Assembly: GCA_020025475.1 (NCBI GenBank)
Contig: JAHHSA010000023.1
Span: forward strand, 1-23,571
Origin: Oscillibacter sp.
GTDB taxonomy: Bacteria; Bacillota; Clostridia; Oscillospirales; Oscillospiraceae
Direction: 5' to 3'
DNA: 23,571 nt
The notes under the pieces were generated by a model, which did no database searches, was not told the origin of the DNA, and saw nothing but the letters and a program-made list of their open reading frames with translations. Shown here in pieces: positions 14,951-21,530 of the stretch. Within the stretch, counting starts at the first letter, position 1, and the number at the start of each line of letters is the position of its first letter. Both the position numbers and the translations under genes were made by a program.

Positions 14951-15060
14951 AGCCATTAGGGCCTCCTGCACAATGATTGTTGTAGACAAAATCATTGTGC
15001 AAAGGAGAAACCCTAATGGCTCACAGGAAGGATATGACAGCTTTTTCAGAATCCTGTTAT
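14951..15060. mobile_element. Head-to-head IS-type leader remnants
   Basis: The plus-strand piece (about 14990-15060) repeats the left-edge sequence: ATCATTGTGC, an AAAGGAG SD, then CCCTAATGGCTCACA and a diverged continuation keeping CAGAAT at the same spacing. Its reading frame from 15016 stops after 23 codons. Immediately upstream, 14951-14978 is the reverse complement of the same leader (ATCATTGTGC, AGGAGG, CCCTAATGGCT), giving an 11-bp inverted repeat at 14968-14978/14990-15000. Neither piece encodes a transposase, so these look like ends of a lost insertion sequence or a small non-autonomous element. Confidence 0.6.
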
Positions 15061-15061
15061 C

Positions 15062-16318
15062 TCAACCTGACTGCTTCTGTTCGTTGATATGACATTTAAA
15101 GGAGCTGATGTAGAGCGGAATTGCAGCCAATTGTGTGGCAACAGAAACCGCTATCATGACAGGAATACTCAGATCATAGAGTACTCCCAACAGCCAGCTC
15201 CCCAAGAACCAAAACACACCAAAGGAAAACTCGAAAATGCCGTACCCTGTTGCTCTGCTGTTTTTCGGAACCATTGTTGTTACTGCTGCCTTCAAAATTG
15301 ATTCTTGAGCACCCATTCCAACGCCCCAAAGAGCAATGCCCAGAAGCACCATTGGAACAGAATTCGTGGTGAAAATCAATACACTAAAGGGAGCAGAAAT
15401 AATGGTTGACCACACAAGTACCTTCACGCCTTTTTTATCGTACAGCAACCCGAATATTAGTGCGGAAAACGCATCAATTAACATGGCTCCAGCATATAAA
15501 AGCGGGATTGTTCCCGTATTTACAAGCGTCGTGGTTTCTGCCAGACCGCTGGCTAAATCTGCATAAGTGCGGGAGATGTGCATAATCAGCAGAGAATAAT
15601 CCATGAATCCGAATGCGAACAAGCTGATTCCTGCAATGTAGAGTATAAATTCCTTTTTTAATTTAAACGGAATATATTCTTTGGGAGAAGGCTCAAAATT
15701 CTCGGGGTTTGGAAATTTATGCTTTGTTACCAGCAACAAAATAAGGGTGATGGCTCCAGGAATTGCCAGTATGGCAAAACATGTTGAGTAAATCTCGAAT
15801 GTGGAACCTTCTGTCTTAAATAGCATGATGAGATACAAAAGCACTGGCCCTAAGAATGCGCCGATCTGATCAAGTACTTCTTGAATACCAAAGCTTTTTC
15901 CAACGCCCTCCTGGGATGCTGCAAATGACATTATTGTATCCTTTGCAGGCTTTTTGATCGCCTTTCCCATGCGCTGGATCACTAACAGCACGCATGCCCA
16001 CAACCATCCATATTCGCCTCCGACAAGGGCTAATGCGGGTACTGCAATAATATCCAAAATATACCCGATGATGGTCATGGTCCAGTATTTTTTGGACTTA
16101 TCAACTAATTTTCCAAACACGTACCGCATGGAATAACCAATCAACTCGCCCAATCCGGAGATAAATCCAATCGTTCCAGCCGAAGCACCCAAAAGTGTCA
16201 GATAAGCTCCACGGATACTGGATGCGCCCTCGTGGGTCATGTCTGAGAACAGACTGACGACTCCAAAGAGTATAATGAATTTCATTGCATGGGAAATCCG
16301 CTTTTTATTGCTTTTCAT
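15062..16318 (-). CDS. MFS transporter of unknown substrate
   Basis: This 418-residue major facilitator protein has about twelve membrane helices. Its N-terminal block SLFSDMTHEGASSIRGAYL, followed by LGASAGTIGFISGLGE, matches a widespread bacterial MFS group known from sequence but with no clear substrate. The KKPAKDTIMSFAA loop and the GIQEVLDQIGAFLGP helix are also typical of that group. SD GGAGG lies 12 bases before the ATG, which is long. Codon use is visibly more AT-rich than in its neighbours, and the stop lies within the diverged IS-type remnant, both of which suggest horizontal acquisition. A promoter at 16613-16640 would give a leader of roughly 290 bases. Drug efflux is possible but unproven. 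Confidence 0.85.
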   Translation of the reverse strand: MKSNKKRISHAMKFIILFGVVSLFSDMTHEGASSIRGAYLTLLGASAGTIGFISGLGELIGYSMRYVFGKLVDKSKKYWTMTIIGYILDIIAVPALALVGGEYGWLWACVLLVIQRMGKAIKKPAKDTIMSFAASQEGVGKSFGIQEVLDQIGAFLGPVLLYLIMLFKTEGSTFEIYSTCFAILAIPGAITLILLLVTKHKFPNPENFEPSPKEYIPFKLKKEFILYIAGISLFAFGFMDYSLLIMHISRTYADLASGLAETTTLVNTGTIPLLYAGAMLIDAFSALIFGLLYDKKGVKVLVWSTIISAPFSVLIFTTNSVPMVLLGIALWGVGMGAQESILKAAVTTMVPKNSRATGYGIFEFSFGVFWFLGSWLLGVLYDLSIPVMIAVSVATQLAAIPLYISSFKCHINEQKQSG

Positions 16319-16612
16319 GAACAGCTTTAACCTCCATCCTATGTGTCATTTTCGGGAAATTCGCCTTACGTTCTGCCGTACATCTCTGATACAGTACAAT
16401 CAACAGTTTTACACACACTTCCTGTTTGGGTACCGTCAATCCATTTAGAGGCTATCCATAAAACACCGTGTCCTCATGGTTTTTGAAGCAGTCAGGCATT
16501 CTTCCTGTTCTGCAGCAACCAAAAGGCTACACTACCCGTCGTATGGATTCTCAATTCGTTCCCAATACCCTTTTGCATCTAAATGGGTGATCTGGACAGC
16601 AGCTAGTTTAAA

Positions 16613-16640
16613 ATGATACCACAGCGAATTCCATTGTCAA
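16613..16640 (-). promoter_or_regulatory. Candidate promoter upstream of the MFS gene
   Basis: On the minus strand, a perfect -35 TTGACA (16640-16635), a 16-base spacer and -10 TATCAT (16618-16613). The nearest downstream gene is the MFS transporter, about 290 bases away. Either the gene has a long leader or the promoter belongs to a lost gene. Confidence 0.45.
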
Positions 16641-16968
16641 GGCAACTGCATTTTTATTGGTTGATTGCATAATGAAGTTGGATACCCAACAAAGAATCCA
16701 TAGTGATTTCCCCGTATGGTGAATGAAGTTGTGATACAAAATTTGTCAGCGGAGTGCCGTCATCATGGCCCCCATCCTTCAATCACAGAGCCAGCCGAAT
16801 GGAAGAACGAACAGCATCTCAGGCGGCGGGGCTGCTCCAGGAATAACATGGCGTATCTTGCGATTGCGCCTCTCCACACAAAGAAAGACCATGGAAAGGG
16901 ACACTGTTGTCCAAGTGTCCAACTTCCACTTGCGGTTTGCGGACCATGTCTCCTTTTCAGCGAACACA

Positions 16969-17005
16969 GAAAAAGCCTGCAAACACGCTTGTTTACAGGC
17001 TTTCT
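16969..17005 (-). terminator. Terminator of tRNA-Ser(CGA)
   Basis: On the minus strand AAAGCCTGTAAACA pairs with TGTTTGCAGGCTTTTT around AGCG, with one G-T pair and a terminal T run. It lies directly after the tRNA CCA. Confidence 0.85.
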
Positions 17006-17006
17006 T

Positions 17007-17097
17007 TGGCGGAGAGTTAGGGATTCGAACCCTAGGTCCCTTTTTGGGGGACACGAAATTTCGAGTTTCGCACCTTCGACCACTCGGACAACTCTCC
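17007..17097 (-). tRNA. tRNA-Ser(CGA)
   Basis: On the minus strand the acceptor GGAGAGT (17097-17091) pairs with ACTCTCC (17017-17011), with discriminator G and an encoded CCA (17009-17007). The anticodon stem CGAAA/TTTCG encloses anticodon CGA for UCG codons. The variable arm is long, GTGTCCCCCAAAAAGGGAC, as in class II tRNAs. The T loop GGTTCGAATCC is canonical. It is the third serine tRNA in the window and has its own terminator. Confidence 0.94.
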
Positions 17098-17272
17098 ATC
17101 TACTATTTCCACCGCTTTTCCCGATCCAGTGCAAAACACCCGATGTTTTGAAGAGAGAAGCAGAAGAGAATTGATACGAATATTTAATTAGAATATGTCA
17201 GAAACATGACATGCATGGCAGGAAAGCTTTTATTACCTTATCACGAATTGCTGATAAATGCAACTGAAATTT

Positions 17273-17336
17273 GACGGCGGACACAGAAATGTGTCCGCCG
17301 TCTGAGCTGGTCGAAAAAGCTTTTTCGACCAGCTCA
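17273..17336. repeat. Abutting 12-bp hairpin and 34-bp perfect palindrome
   Basis: GACGGCGGACAC (17273-17284) pairs with GTGTCCGCCGTC (17291-17302) over a 6-base loop. The next base begins a perfect palindrome with 17-base arms, TGAGCTGGTCGAAAAAG and its complement (17303-17336), with no loop. A further GCAA-GGGG/CCCC-TTGC hairpin follows at about 17385-17406. The 376-base gap around them (17098-17473) has no gene. The layout is like that of intergenic repeat units dispersed in genomes, or strong bidirectional terminators. Confidence 0.65.
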
Positions 17337-17473
17337 GTGTCCATTCTACCGTAAAAAAGTTTGAATTAGGGCCGCAATTTTACGAGCAAAGGGGGTTGCC
17401 CCTTGCAAAGATCCCTGCGCCTGACGATAAAAAGTTTGTGCCACGTTTTTTAGGCAGCCTGTGACACATTCAC

Positions 17474-17986
17474 TCACAGAACCTTTACCAATTCTTCCAG
17501 TGGCTTTCTGGAGCTGTGCAGACGGGAGGGATGGGCACCCTCCGCAGGATACCCCAGGGGCACCAGTGCAATCGGGGTGAGCCCCTCCATTTCGGGGAAA
17601 GCGGCCAGCACCTGCTCAGGGTCGAACATACCGACGTAAGTAGTGCCAAGGCCAAGCTCAGCAGCCTGCAGCATCATTTGACCAGTGACCAATGCTGCGT
17701 CGATTTCGCCGTGATTTTTGCAGTCGCCCTCGCGTTTCCAGGCCTCTTTGGCATCATAGGCAACCACCAGCATCACCGGAGCATGGAAGTGGCAGTCGGT
17801 GCATCTGTCGATCTTCTCCAGTGCTTCAGGGCTTTGCAGCACAAAGATGCGCTGGGGCTGCAGATTGTGAGCCGTGGGGGCATTGCGTCCAGCCTCCAGG
17901 ATTCTATTTAATTTTTCTGATTCTACGCTTTGCGGGCTGAATTTGCGGAGAGAGTAGCGGGCTGCGGAAAGAGATGTGAAATCCAT
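17474..17986 (-). CDS. Nitroreductase-family FMN oxidoreductase
   Basis: This 170-residue cytosolic flavoprotein has the NfsB/FRP-like fold. FMN-phosphate contacts R10, S12 and R14 lie in ARYSLRKF, and the APTAHNLQPQ segment (36-45) carries the typical N41/Q43. The central AALVTGQMMLQAAELGLGTTYVG helix-turn is the family's second conserved block. At 170 residues it is at the short end of the family. Such enzymes reduce nitroaromatics, quinones or flavins with NAD(P)H, and the natural substrate is unknown. Two Cys in CTDCHFHAP near residue 62 could be redox-active or metal-binding, but no ferredoxin motif is present. An AAGGA SD precedes the ATG by about 10 bases. It lies 71 bases after gerQ with no evident terminator between, so read-through is possible. 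Confidence 0.85.
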   Translation of the reverse strand: MDFTSLSAARYSLRKFSPQSVESEKLNRILEAGRNAPTAHNLQPQRIFVLQSPEALEKIDRCTDCHFHAPVMLVVAYDAKEAWKREGDCKNHGEIDAALVTGQMMLQAAELGLGTTYVGMFDPEQVLAAFPEMEGLTPIALVPLGYPAEGAHPSRLHSSRKPLEELVKVL

Positions 17987-18057
17987 AATCTGTGTCCTTT
18001 TTGCAGTAGTGATACCTGAATTTTAACACATGATTCCCGCTTGTTCAATCTTGTTTC

Positions 18058-18588
18058 TTACAGGGACTGCTGGCTGCCGTTGTGTTGCTGTCCCATTTCG
18101 GGAAACTCCGCAAATTTCAGCGAGTAGTAGTCTCCGATCACATACCGTTTCAGAGCTTCCTGATAGATGGTCAGATAGTTATTGCCCACTTCGTACAAGG
18201 TTCCCTCAAGGCTCATCAAATCTCTGCTGCCGATGAGGAAGGAAGCAATGATGTGGTTGCCAACATTGTTGTTCAGCATTGCTTTCAAAGAACCCAAGTA
18301 GGTATCTTCACTGTTCTGGGGCGTATAGATGGTGGTATCAGACAGGCCGTGATTCATGTTCAGCCCTGGCTGTGCGGTGTGGGACATTGCATTGCCTGTT
18401 GCCCCGGGAAAGGCGGGCCACGACGTATAGGGTGTAATCATGCTGCCATGCTGGACCGCGGGGTCTGTATAGGGCAGCATAGAGGGGGCGCCGCTGATCT
18501 CTCCGGCCCAGGGATTTGTCTGAGGATGTGCCGGAGTGGTCGGAAGGGGATAAGATGTAGCATCACCCGGATAATTGTTCTGGTACAT
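18058..18588 (-). CDS. gerQ: Spore coat protein GerQ-like
   Basis: This 176-residue protein compares with about 181 in Bacillus GerQ. The N-terminal half is low-complexity and rich in Pro, Thr, Tyr and Asn (for example YPLPTTPAHPQTNPW), as in coat proteins. Residues about 100-165 form the conserved domain: SLKAMLNNNVGNHIIAS, SLEGTLYEVGNNYLTIY, GDYYSLKFAEF. In Bacillus, GerQ anchors the cortex hydrolase CwlJ in the coat and is cross-linked by transglutaminase. ATG 18588 is preferred over an in-frame ATG at 18603 because GAGAGG is 7 bases upstream and the longer frame would overlap the cwlJ stop. The gene begins 11 bases after cwlJ. Expression late in the mother cell is expected from family knowledge. 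Confidence 0.82.
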   Translation of the reverse strand: MYQNNYPGDATSYPLPTTPAHPQTNPWAGEISGAPSMLPYTDPAVQHGSMITPYTSWPAFPGATGNAMSHTAQPGLNMNHGLSDTTIYTPQNSEDTYLGSLKAMLNNNVGNHIIASFLIGSRDLMSLEGTLYEVGNNYLTIYQEALKRYVIGDYYSLKFAEFPEMGQQHNGSQQSL

Positions 18589-18599
18589 AAAAACACCTC

Positions 18600-19040
18600 T
18601 CAAGTTTTGTAGTAAGCGTTGGTTGGATTGTAGAAGCAGTGATCGCCGATCCGCGTCTGTAAGTATCCAACATCAGATGGAAAGCGGGACCGGCATTTTG
18701 GGCTGAAGGGGTTGTAGAACCAGAGGGACTCTGCCACATCCGGAATGCGATTTCCTGCGATTGCCCAGTCAGCAATCTCAAAATGAATCGGCTCTGGCCG
18801 CATATTGTAAATGTTCTGTGGGTTGTAAGCGCCCCTTTCGGTTTCGCTGGCACATACAAACTGATAGGGCTGCATGATGATTTTCCGGATGCTGCCCTGC
18901 CCGACTCTGGCGTATTCGCCGCCGCGTGCATTGACGCGGTTCATTACTACACCTGCAACGGCTTTCATGCCAGTTTCCCCCTCGCCGCCGGCCTCGCACT
19001 GAATCAGTCGGGCCAGAAGTTCCCGGTCGGAATATGCCAT
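18600..19040 (-). CDS. cwlJ: Spore cortex-lytic / cell wall hydrolase, SleB/CwlJ family
   Basis: This 146-residue protein matches the length of CwlJ (about 142) and, like it, lacks a signal peptide and peptidoglycan-binding domain. The conserved LLARLIQCEAGGEG carries the catalytic Glu at residue 16, followed by GMKAVAGVVMNRV, QPYQFVCA and AESLWFYNP. It should cleave cortex peptidoglycan containing muramic lactam during germination. I start at ATG 19040 because GGAGGG is 8 bases upstream; the frame extends 19 codons further without an SD. It lies 11 bases upstream of gerQ in the same direction, an arrangement also known in some bacilli where GerQ is required for CwlJ localisation. I see no clear sporulation promoter. 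Confidence 0.88.
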   Translation of the reverse strand: MAYSDRELLARLIQCEAGGEGETGMKAVAGVVMNRVNARGGEYARVGQGSIRKIIMQPYQFVCASETERGAYNPQNIYNMRPEPIHFEIADWAIAGNRIPDVAESLWFYNPFSPKCRSRFPSDVGYLQTRIGDHCFYNPTNAYYKT

Positions 19041-19165
19041 GGATCCATCCCTCCCACTCTCTTCGTATTTTCGGGAATCATGCCGTTCCTCAAGCAAATA
19101 GACTGCTGACGAGCGGCATCAAATTGTGCTGGCGGCAGTTGGTTTCCCGTTTGGCTTAGTATATG

Positions 19166-19200
19166 AAAAGAAGCACCTGCCGGTGCATGGCAGGCGCTTC
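19166..19200 (-). terminator. Terminator of the glycosyltransferase gene
   Basis: On the minus strand, GAAGCGCCTGCC pairs with GGCAGGTGCTTC (one G-T pair) and is followed by TTTTC. It lies 13 bases past the gene's stop. The gap from 19041 to 19165 has no other feature. Confidence 0.8.
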
Positions 19201-19213
19201 TGGATGGGAAGAT

Positions 19214-20365
19214 TCAATTTTCGCTGTGCACCAGCGGGTGAGAGGCCTCGTCAATGGCCTCCTGGAACATGGCCTCGGCCTGGCGGATGGAAGCATCCAG
19301 CGAGTACGCTTTGGCGTACTCTGCATAGCGCTGCTCCATCAGAATACGGTCCTGAGGGTGCTCAATCCAGTAGTCAATTTTTTGTGCCAGGGCATCGGCA
19401 TCTCCTGCGGGGAAGAGATTGCGTTCATCCAGAGCAAACTGGGGTGTGGCAGAGCGAGGAGAGTCAGCAATGATGGGAACCAGACCGCAGGCGAAGGCTT
19501 CCATACAGCTCATCGCTTCGATCTCTGCGTCGGAGGTGTGGACGTACAGGTCGCTCATATGCAGGATCTCCAGGAGCCGCTCAGGCGTGTAAAACTGCAT
19601 GACAATGGGGTTGGGCAACTTTTCCGCCATCCGTCTGTACTTTTTTTCCAGAGGCCCTTTGCCAGCCAAAATCAGCTGGATCTCAGATGCGTGAGCGGAT
19701 TTTGCGCAGGCTTCAATCAGCAGATCCTGCCGCTTTTCTCCAGCGTAACGACCAACCATCAGGACGTTAAAACGGTGCTCCATCCAGTCTTCCTTTGGCC
19801 GCTTACCGTAGAAATAGGCAGGACTGATCCCGTTGGAGATCACGTGAAGCTGGGCAGTGTAGCCGTGGCTGCGGAGCTGGTCGGCAATCATATTGCTGGG
19901 GCAGTGGATATGGGTAAAGCGATTGAAGAAACTGTCCCGGAAGCGATCATAGATAAAGTCGTTGAAACGACGATTGTGGCCCAAGTGGAGCGTATAGCTG
20001 ATGTTTTCCGGCTGACAATGGAAAGCGGCCGTGTGGGGAATACCCAGGCGCTCCACATGTTTGAGGCCCATGATGGCCAAGGGGGATGGCATCATAAAAT
20101 GCACAACATCGGCCCAGGCAGCGGCTTTTTCAAAGACATGCCGGTTGGGAACTGCAAGGCGCATCCCCTGGCTGGTGATCAGGTGATCCATGATGGGGAA
20201 AAACTTCATCTGCCGGACCGCATATTTATAGTCAGCGGCTTTGCCGGTAGCAATTACACGCACCTCATTACCGTGTGCTTGAAGAGCTGTGGCAAATCTG
20301 CGGGCACTGATGGTTGTGCCGTTATTAGCGTCATCGAACTGATCGATCACCAATACAATTTTCAT
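19214..20365 (-). CDS. GT4-type glycosyltransferase
   Basis: This 383-residue retaining glycosyltransferase has the GT-B fold. The N-terminal domain opens with KIVLVIDQFDDANNGTT, the usual glycine-containing acceptor loop, and the linker VISNGI (175-180) precedes the nucleotide-sugar domain. That domain carries VGRYAGEKRQDLLIEA (204-219), LAGKGPLEKKY and the donor-binding EIEAMSCMEAFACGLVPI block (281-298) with the paired Glu of the family. Related proteins add glucose or another sugar to diacylglycerol or to cell-envelope glycans, but the acceptor here is unknown. There is no signal peptide, and it is probably peripheral to the membrane. A weak AAGAGCGG SD lies about 8 bases before the ATG. 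The upstream region is AT-rich, but I see no unambiguous promoter. It is a single-gene unit. Confidence 0.85.
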   Translation of the reverse strand: MKIVLVIDQFDDANNGTTISARRFATALQAHGNEVRVIATGKAADYKYAVRQMKFFPIMDHLITSQGMRLAVPNRHVFEKAAAWADVVHFMMPSPLAIMGLKHVERLGIPHTAAFHCQPENISYTLHLGHNRRFNDFIYDRFRDSFFNRFTHIHCPSNMIADQLRSHGYTAQLHVISNGISPAYFYGKRPKEDWMEHRFNVLMVGRYAGEKRQDLLIEACAKSAHASEIQLILAGKGPLEKKYRRMAEKLPNPIVMQFYTPERLLEILHMSDLYVHTSDAEIEAMSCMEAFACGLVPIIADSPRSATPQFALDERNLFPAGDADALAQKIDYWIEHPQDRILMEQRYAEYAKAYSLDASIRQAEAMFQEAIDEASHPLVHSEN

Positions 20366-20488
20366 AGTTAAAACCGCTCTTTCCTGGTTTTATATAATAT
20401 TCTGCACAATATATACATCTCATGTCTCGTAGTGGAGCAGAGATAATATTATTATATCATCCGGCGGAAGGCGTGTCAAAAATAAATT

Positions 20489-20520
20489 CAAAAAGGACCG
20501 CGTCACGGTCCTTTTCTTTC
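20489..20520. terminator. Bidirectional terminator after the TSCPD gene
   Basis: AAAAGGACCG pairs with CGGTCCTTTT over a CGTCA loop. Each side has a T run (plus-strand TTTTCTTTC, minus-strand TTTTTGAATTT). It starts one base past the stop of the 84-residue gene. Confidence 0.85.
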
Positions 20521-20521
20521 G

Positions 20522-20776
20522 TTATTTCTCGGAGAGAATGCGCTCAAGGTTTACAGCGAACTGGTCGGGGCAAGAAGTTTTACGGGGACCGCAGTGGATA
20601 CCCTTCAGGCGAGCGACTGCCTCAGCTGCAGGAATTCCACGAACCAGCGCGGCAATCCCCTGGAGGTTACCATTGCAGCCGCCAGTTACGGTGAGATTTT
20701 GAATGATGCCCTGGTCGTCCAGTTCTACGCGCATTTCGCTGGAACAGACGCCGTGGGGACGAAACGTGTAAGTCAT
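20522..20776 (-). CDS. Small TSCPD-domain protein (four-Cys type)
   Basis: This 84-residue protein has the TSCPD motif (residues 67-71, in GPRKTSCPDQFA) and four conserved Cys: C11 in GVCSSEM, C34 in GGCNGN, C62 in IHCGPR and C69 in the motif. It corresponds to the uncharacterised four-Cys family related to the C-terminal domain of ribonucleotide reductase NrdJ. The Cys set suggests metal or Fe-S binding, but no activity is known. AAGGAG lies 8 bases before the ATG. It is transcribed alone and followed by a strong terminator; no nucleotide-reductase gene is nearby. Confidence 0.85.
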   Translation of the reverse strand: MTYTFRPHGVCSSEMRVELDDQGIIQNLTVTGGCNGNLQGIAALVRGIPAAEAVARLKGIHCGPRKTSCPDQFAVNLERILSEK

Positions 20777-20887
20777 GACAGATACTCCTTAGGTCAATTT
20801 GAAATACCACAGAACAATAACACAGAATAGACACAAAAGCAAGCACCACTTGGAGAAGTGAAGGAGGTACAGCAGGAAAAATCCCTC

Positions 20888-20915
20888 TTTACAATGGGAG
20901 AATGTGTGGTATAAT
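20888..20915 (+). promoter_or_regulatory. Promoter of a non-coding transcript upstream of tRNA-Ala
   Basis: -35 TTTACA (20888-20893), a 16-base spacer and a perfect -10 TATAAT (20910-20915). No open frame with an SD follows for over 250 bases. The product is therefore expected to be a structured RNA and/or the precursor of the tRNA at 21167. Confidence 0.7.
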
Positions 20916-20921
20916 AATAGA

Positions 20922-21114
20922 GCTTGGAAAATGTGCTGTATTGGTATGGATGCATGGCCAAGCAGGGAGCACGAGCGGTGTACTGATCGCTAAAATTATT
21001 TTCTAGTGTATCACAGTTGCTTCCATGCAGTTCGCATCCATAGCAGAGTGCCAAAATATGCGGAAGCATAGCTCAGTTTTGGGGAGCGAGTGATACGTCA
21101 AGCATCCCCAAATC
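20922..21114 (+). ncRNA. Candidate structured small RNA (6S-like fold)
   Basis: The segment after the promoter folds as an irregular rod. GTGCT (20933-20937) can pair with AGCAT (21065-21069), and TATTGG with CCAAAATA. TATGGATGC (20945-20953) pairs exactly with GCATCCATA (21033-21041). ATGG pairs with CCAT and AAGCA with TGCTT, leaving a large open centre with one small hairpin (AGCGGT/ATCGCT at 20974-20991). A TTTGGGGA/TCCCCAAA hairpin closes the 3' end near 21078-21112, without a clean T run. A long rod with a central bubble is what 6S RNA looks like, but I do not recognise conserved 6S sequence. It may instead be only a tRNA leader. Confidence 0.4.
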
Positions 21115-21166
21115 ACAAATTGGAATCATTTGGTTTTGCATTTTTTCGAGCTAAAAACGAAAATTT

Positions 21167-21242
21167 GGGCCCGTAGCGCAGCTGGGAGCGCATCACATTC
21201 GCATTGTGGGGGTCGGGAGTTCGAATCTCCTCGGGTCCACCA
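21167..21242 (+). tRNA. tRNA-Ala(CGC)
   Basis: The tRNA is 76 nt. The acceptor GGGCCCG pairs with CGGGTCC (one G-T), with discriminator A and an encoded CCA (21240-21242). The D stem is GCGC/GCGC. The anticodon stem TCACA/TGTGG encloses loop TTCGCAT, giving anticodon CGC for alanine GCG codons. The T arm is GGGAG-TTCGAAT-CTCCT. A near-identical copy of its 3' three-quarters lies at 23417-23474. It has no evident promoter of its own within 50 bases, so it may be cotranscribed from 20888. Confidence 0.9.
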
Positions 21243-21277
21243 AATTCCGGATTTCATGAGAAATCCGGAATTTTTTT
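21243..21277 (+). terminator. Terminator of tRNA-Ala
   Basis: A perfect 13-bp stem AATTCCGGATTTC/GAAATCCGGAATT with an ATGA loop, running into seven T residues. It starts at the first base after the CCA. Confidence 0.92.
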
Positions 21278-21454
21278 ATAGGTGGATGAGGGAAAATTAG
21301 CTCGTATAGAATATTTGAACTTCTGCGTTTTTATAATCTGCAGTGAATTTTGCGGATATTGAAAATCACATGTCGACTGTCAAAAATACAACGGAATTTT
21401 TTGTAGCAGAGACAAATATTTCGTGCAGAATGAGTATTTGCAGATGCCTCCGCA

Positions 21455-21526
21455 AGAACTATACTATGGAACCTAAAAGAAAGGTTCTGAGCCGGGACAA
21501 ACGCTCCGGTCTCAGAGAAGGAGGCA
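21455..21526 (+). promoter_or_regulatory. Three-way-junction leader enclosing the antiporter SD (riboswitch candidate)
   Basis: TGCCTCC (21455-21461) is an exact complement of GGAGGCA (21520-21526), which contains the SD of the antiporter gene at 21531. The enclosed part forms two hairpins end to end: GAACCT/AGGTTC (21469-21487, loop AAAAGAA) and CTGAGCCGG/CCGG-T-CTCAG (about 21487-21515, loop GACAAACGCT). The two helices contend for C21487. Hiding the SD in the closing helix gives an obvious off state. Known Na+ and Li+ riboswitches (DUF1646, nhaA-I, nhaA-II motifs) precede this kind of gene, so an ion-sensing RNA is a reasonable hypothesis. A TATAAT at 21332-21337 may be part of the promoter, without a good -35. 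Confidence 0.55.
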
Positions 21527-21530
21527 AACG

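Larger units (their letters stand above)
16319..17006. other. Non-coding spacer between the MFS gene and tRNA-Ser(CGA)
   Basis: I see no convincing gene here. It holds the candidate promoter at 16613-16640 and the tRNA terminator near 16969. On the minus strand from about 16633 to 16533 runs a stop-to-stop frame of some 34 codons with protein-like content (for example WYHFKLAAVQITHLDAKGYW). It lacks a start and could be the 3' relic of a lost gene. Several plus-strand frames crossing 16716-17174 read through the antisense of the tRNA and are not genes. Confidence 0.5.

Noticed and set aside
16533..16591. A leader peptide controlling the MFS gene (minus-strand ATG near 16583)
   Set aside because: No SD precedes the ATG, and no terminator/antiterminator pair is evident downstream.
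16716..17174. A 152-codon plus-strand frame
   Set aside because: It passes through the antisense of tRNA-Ser(CGA) and its terminator, and has no SD.
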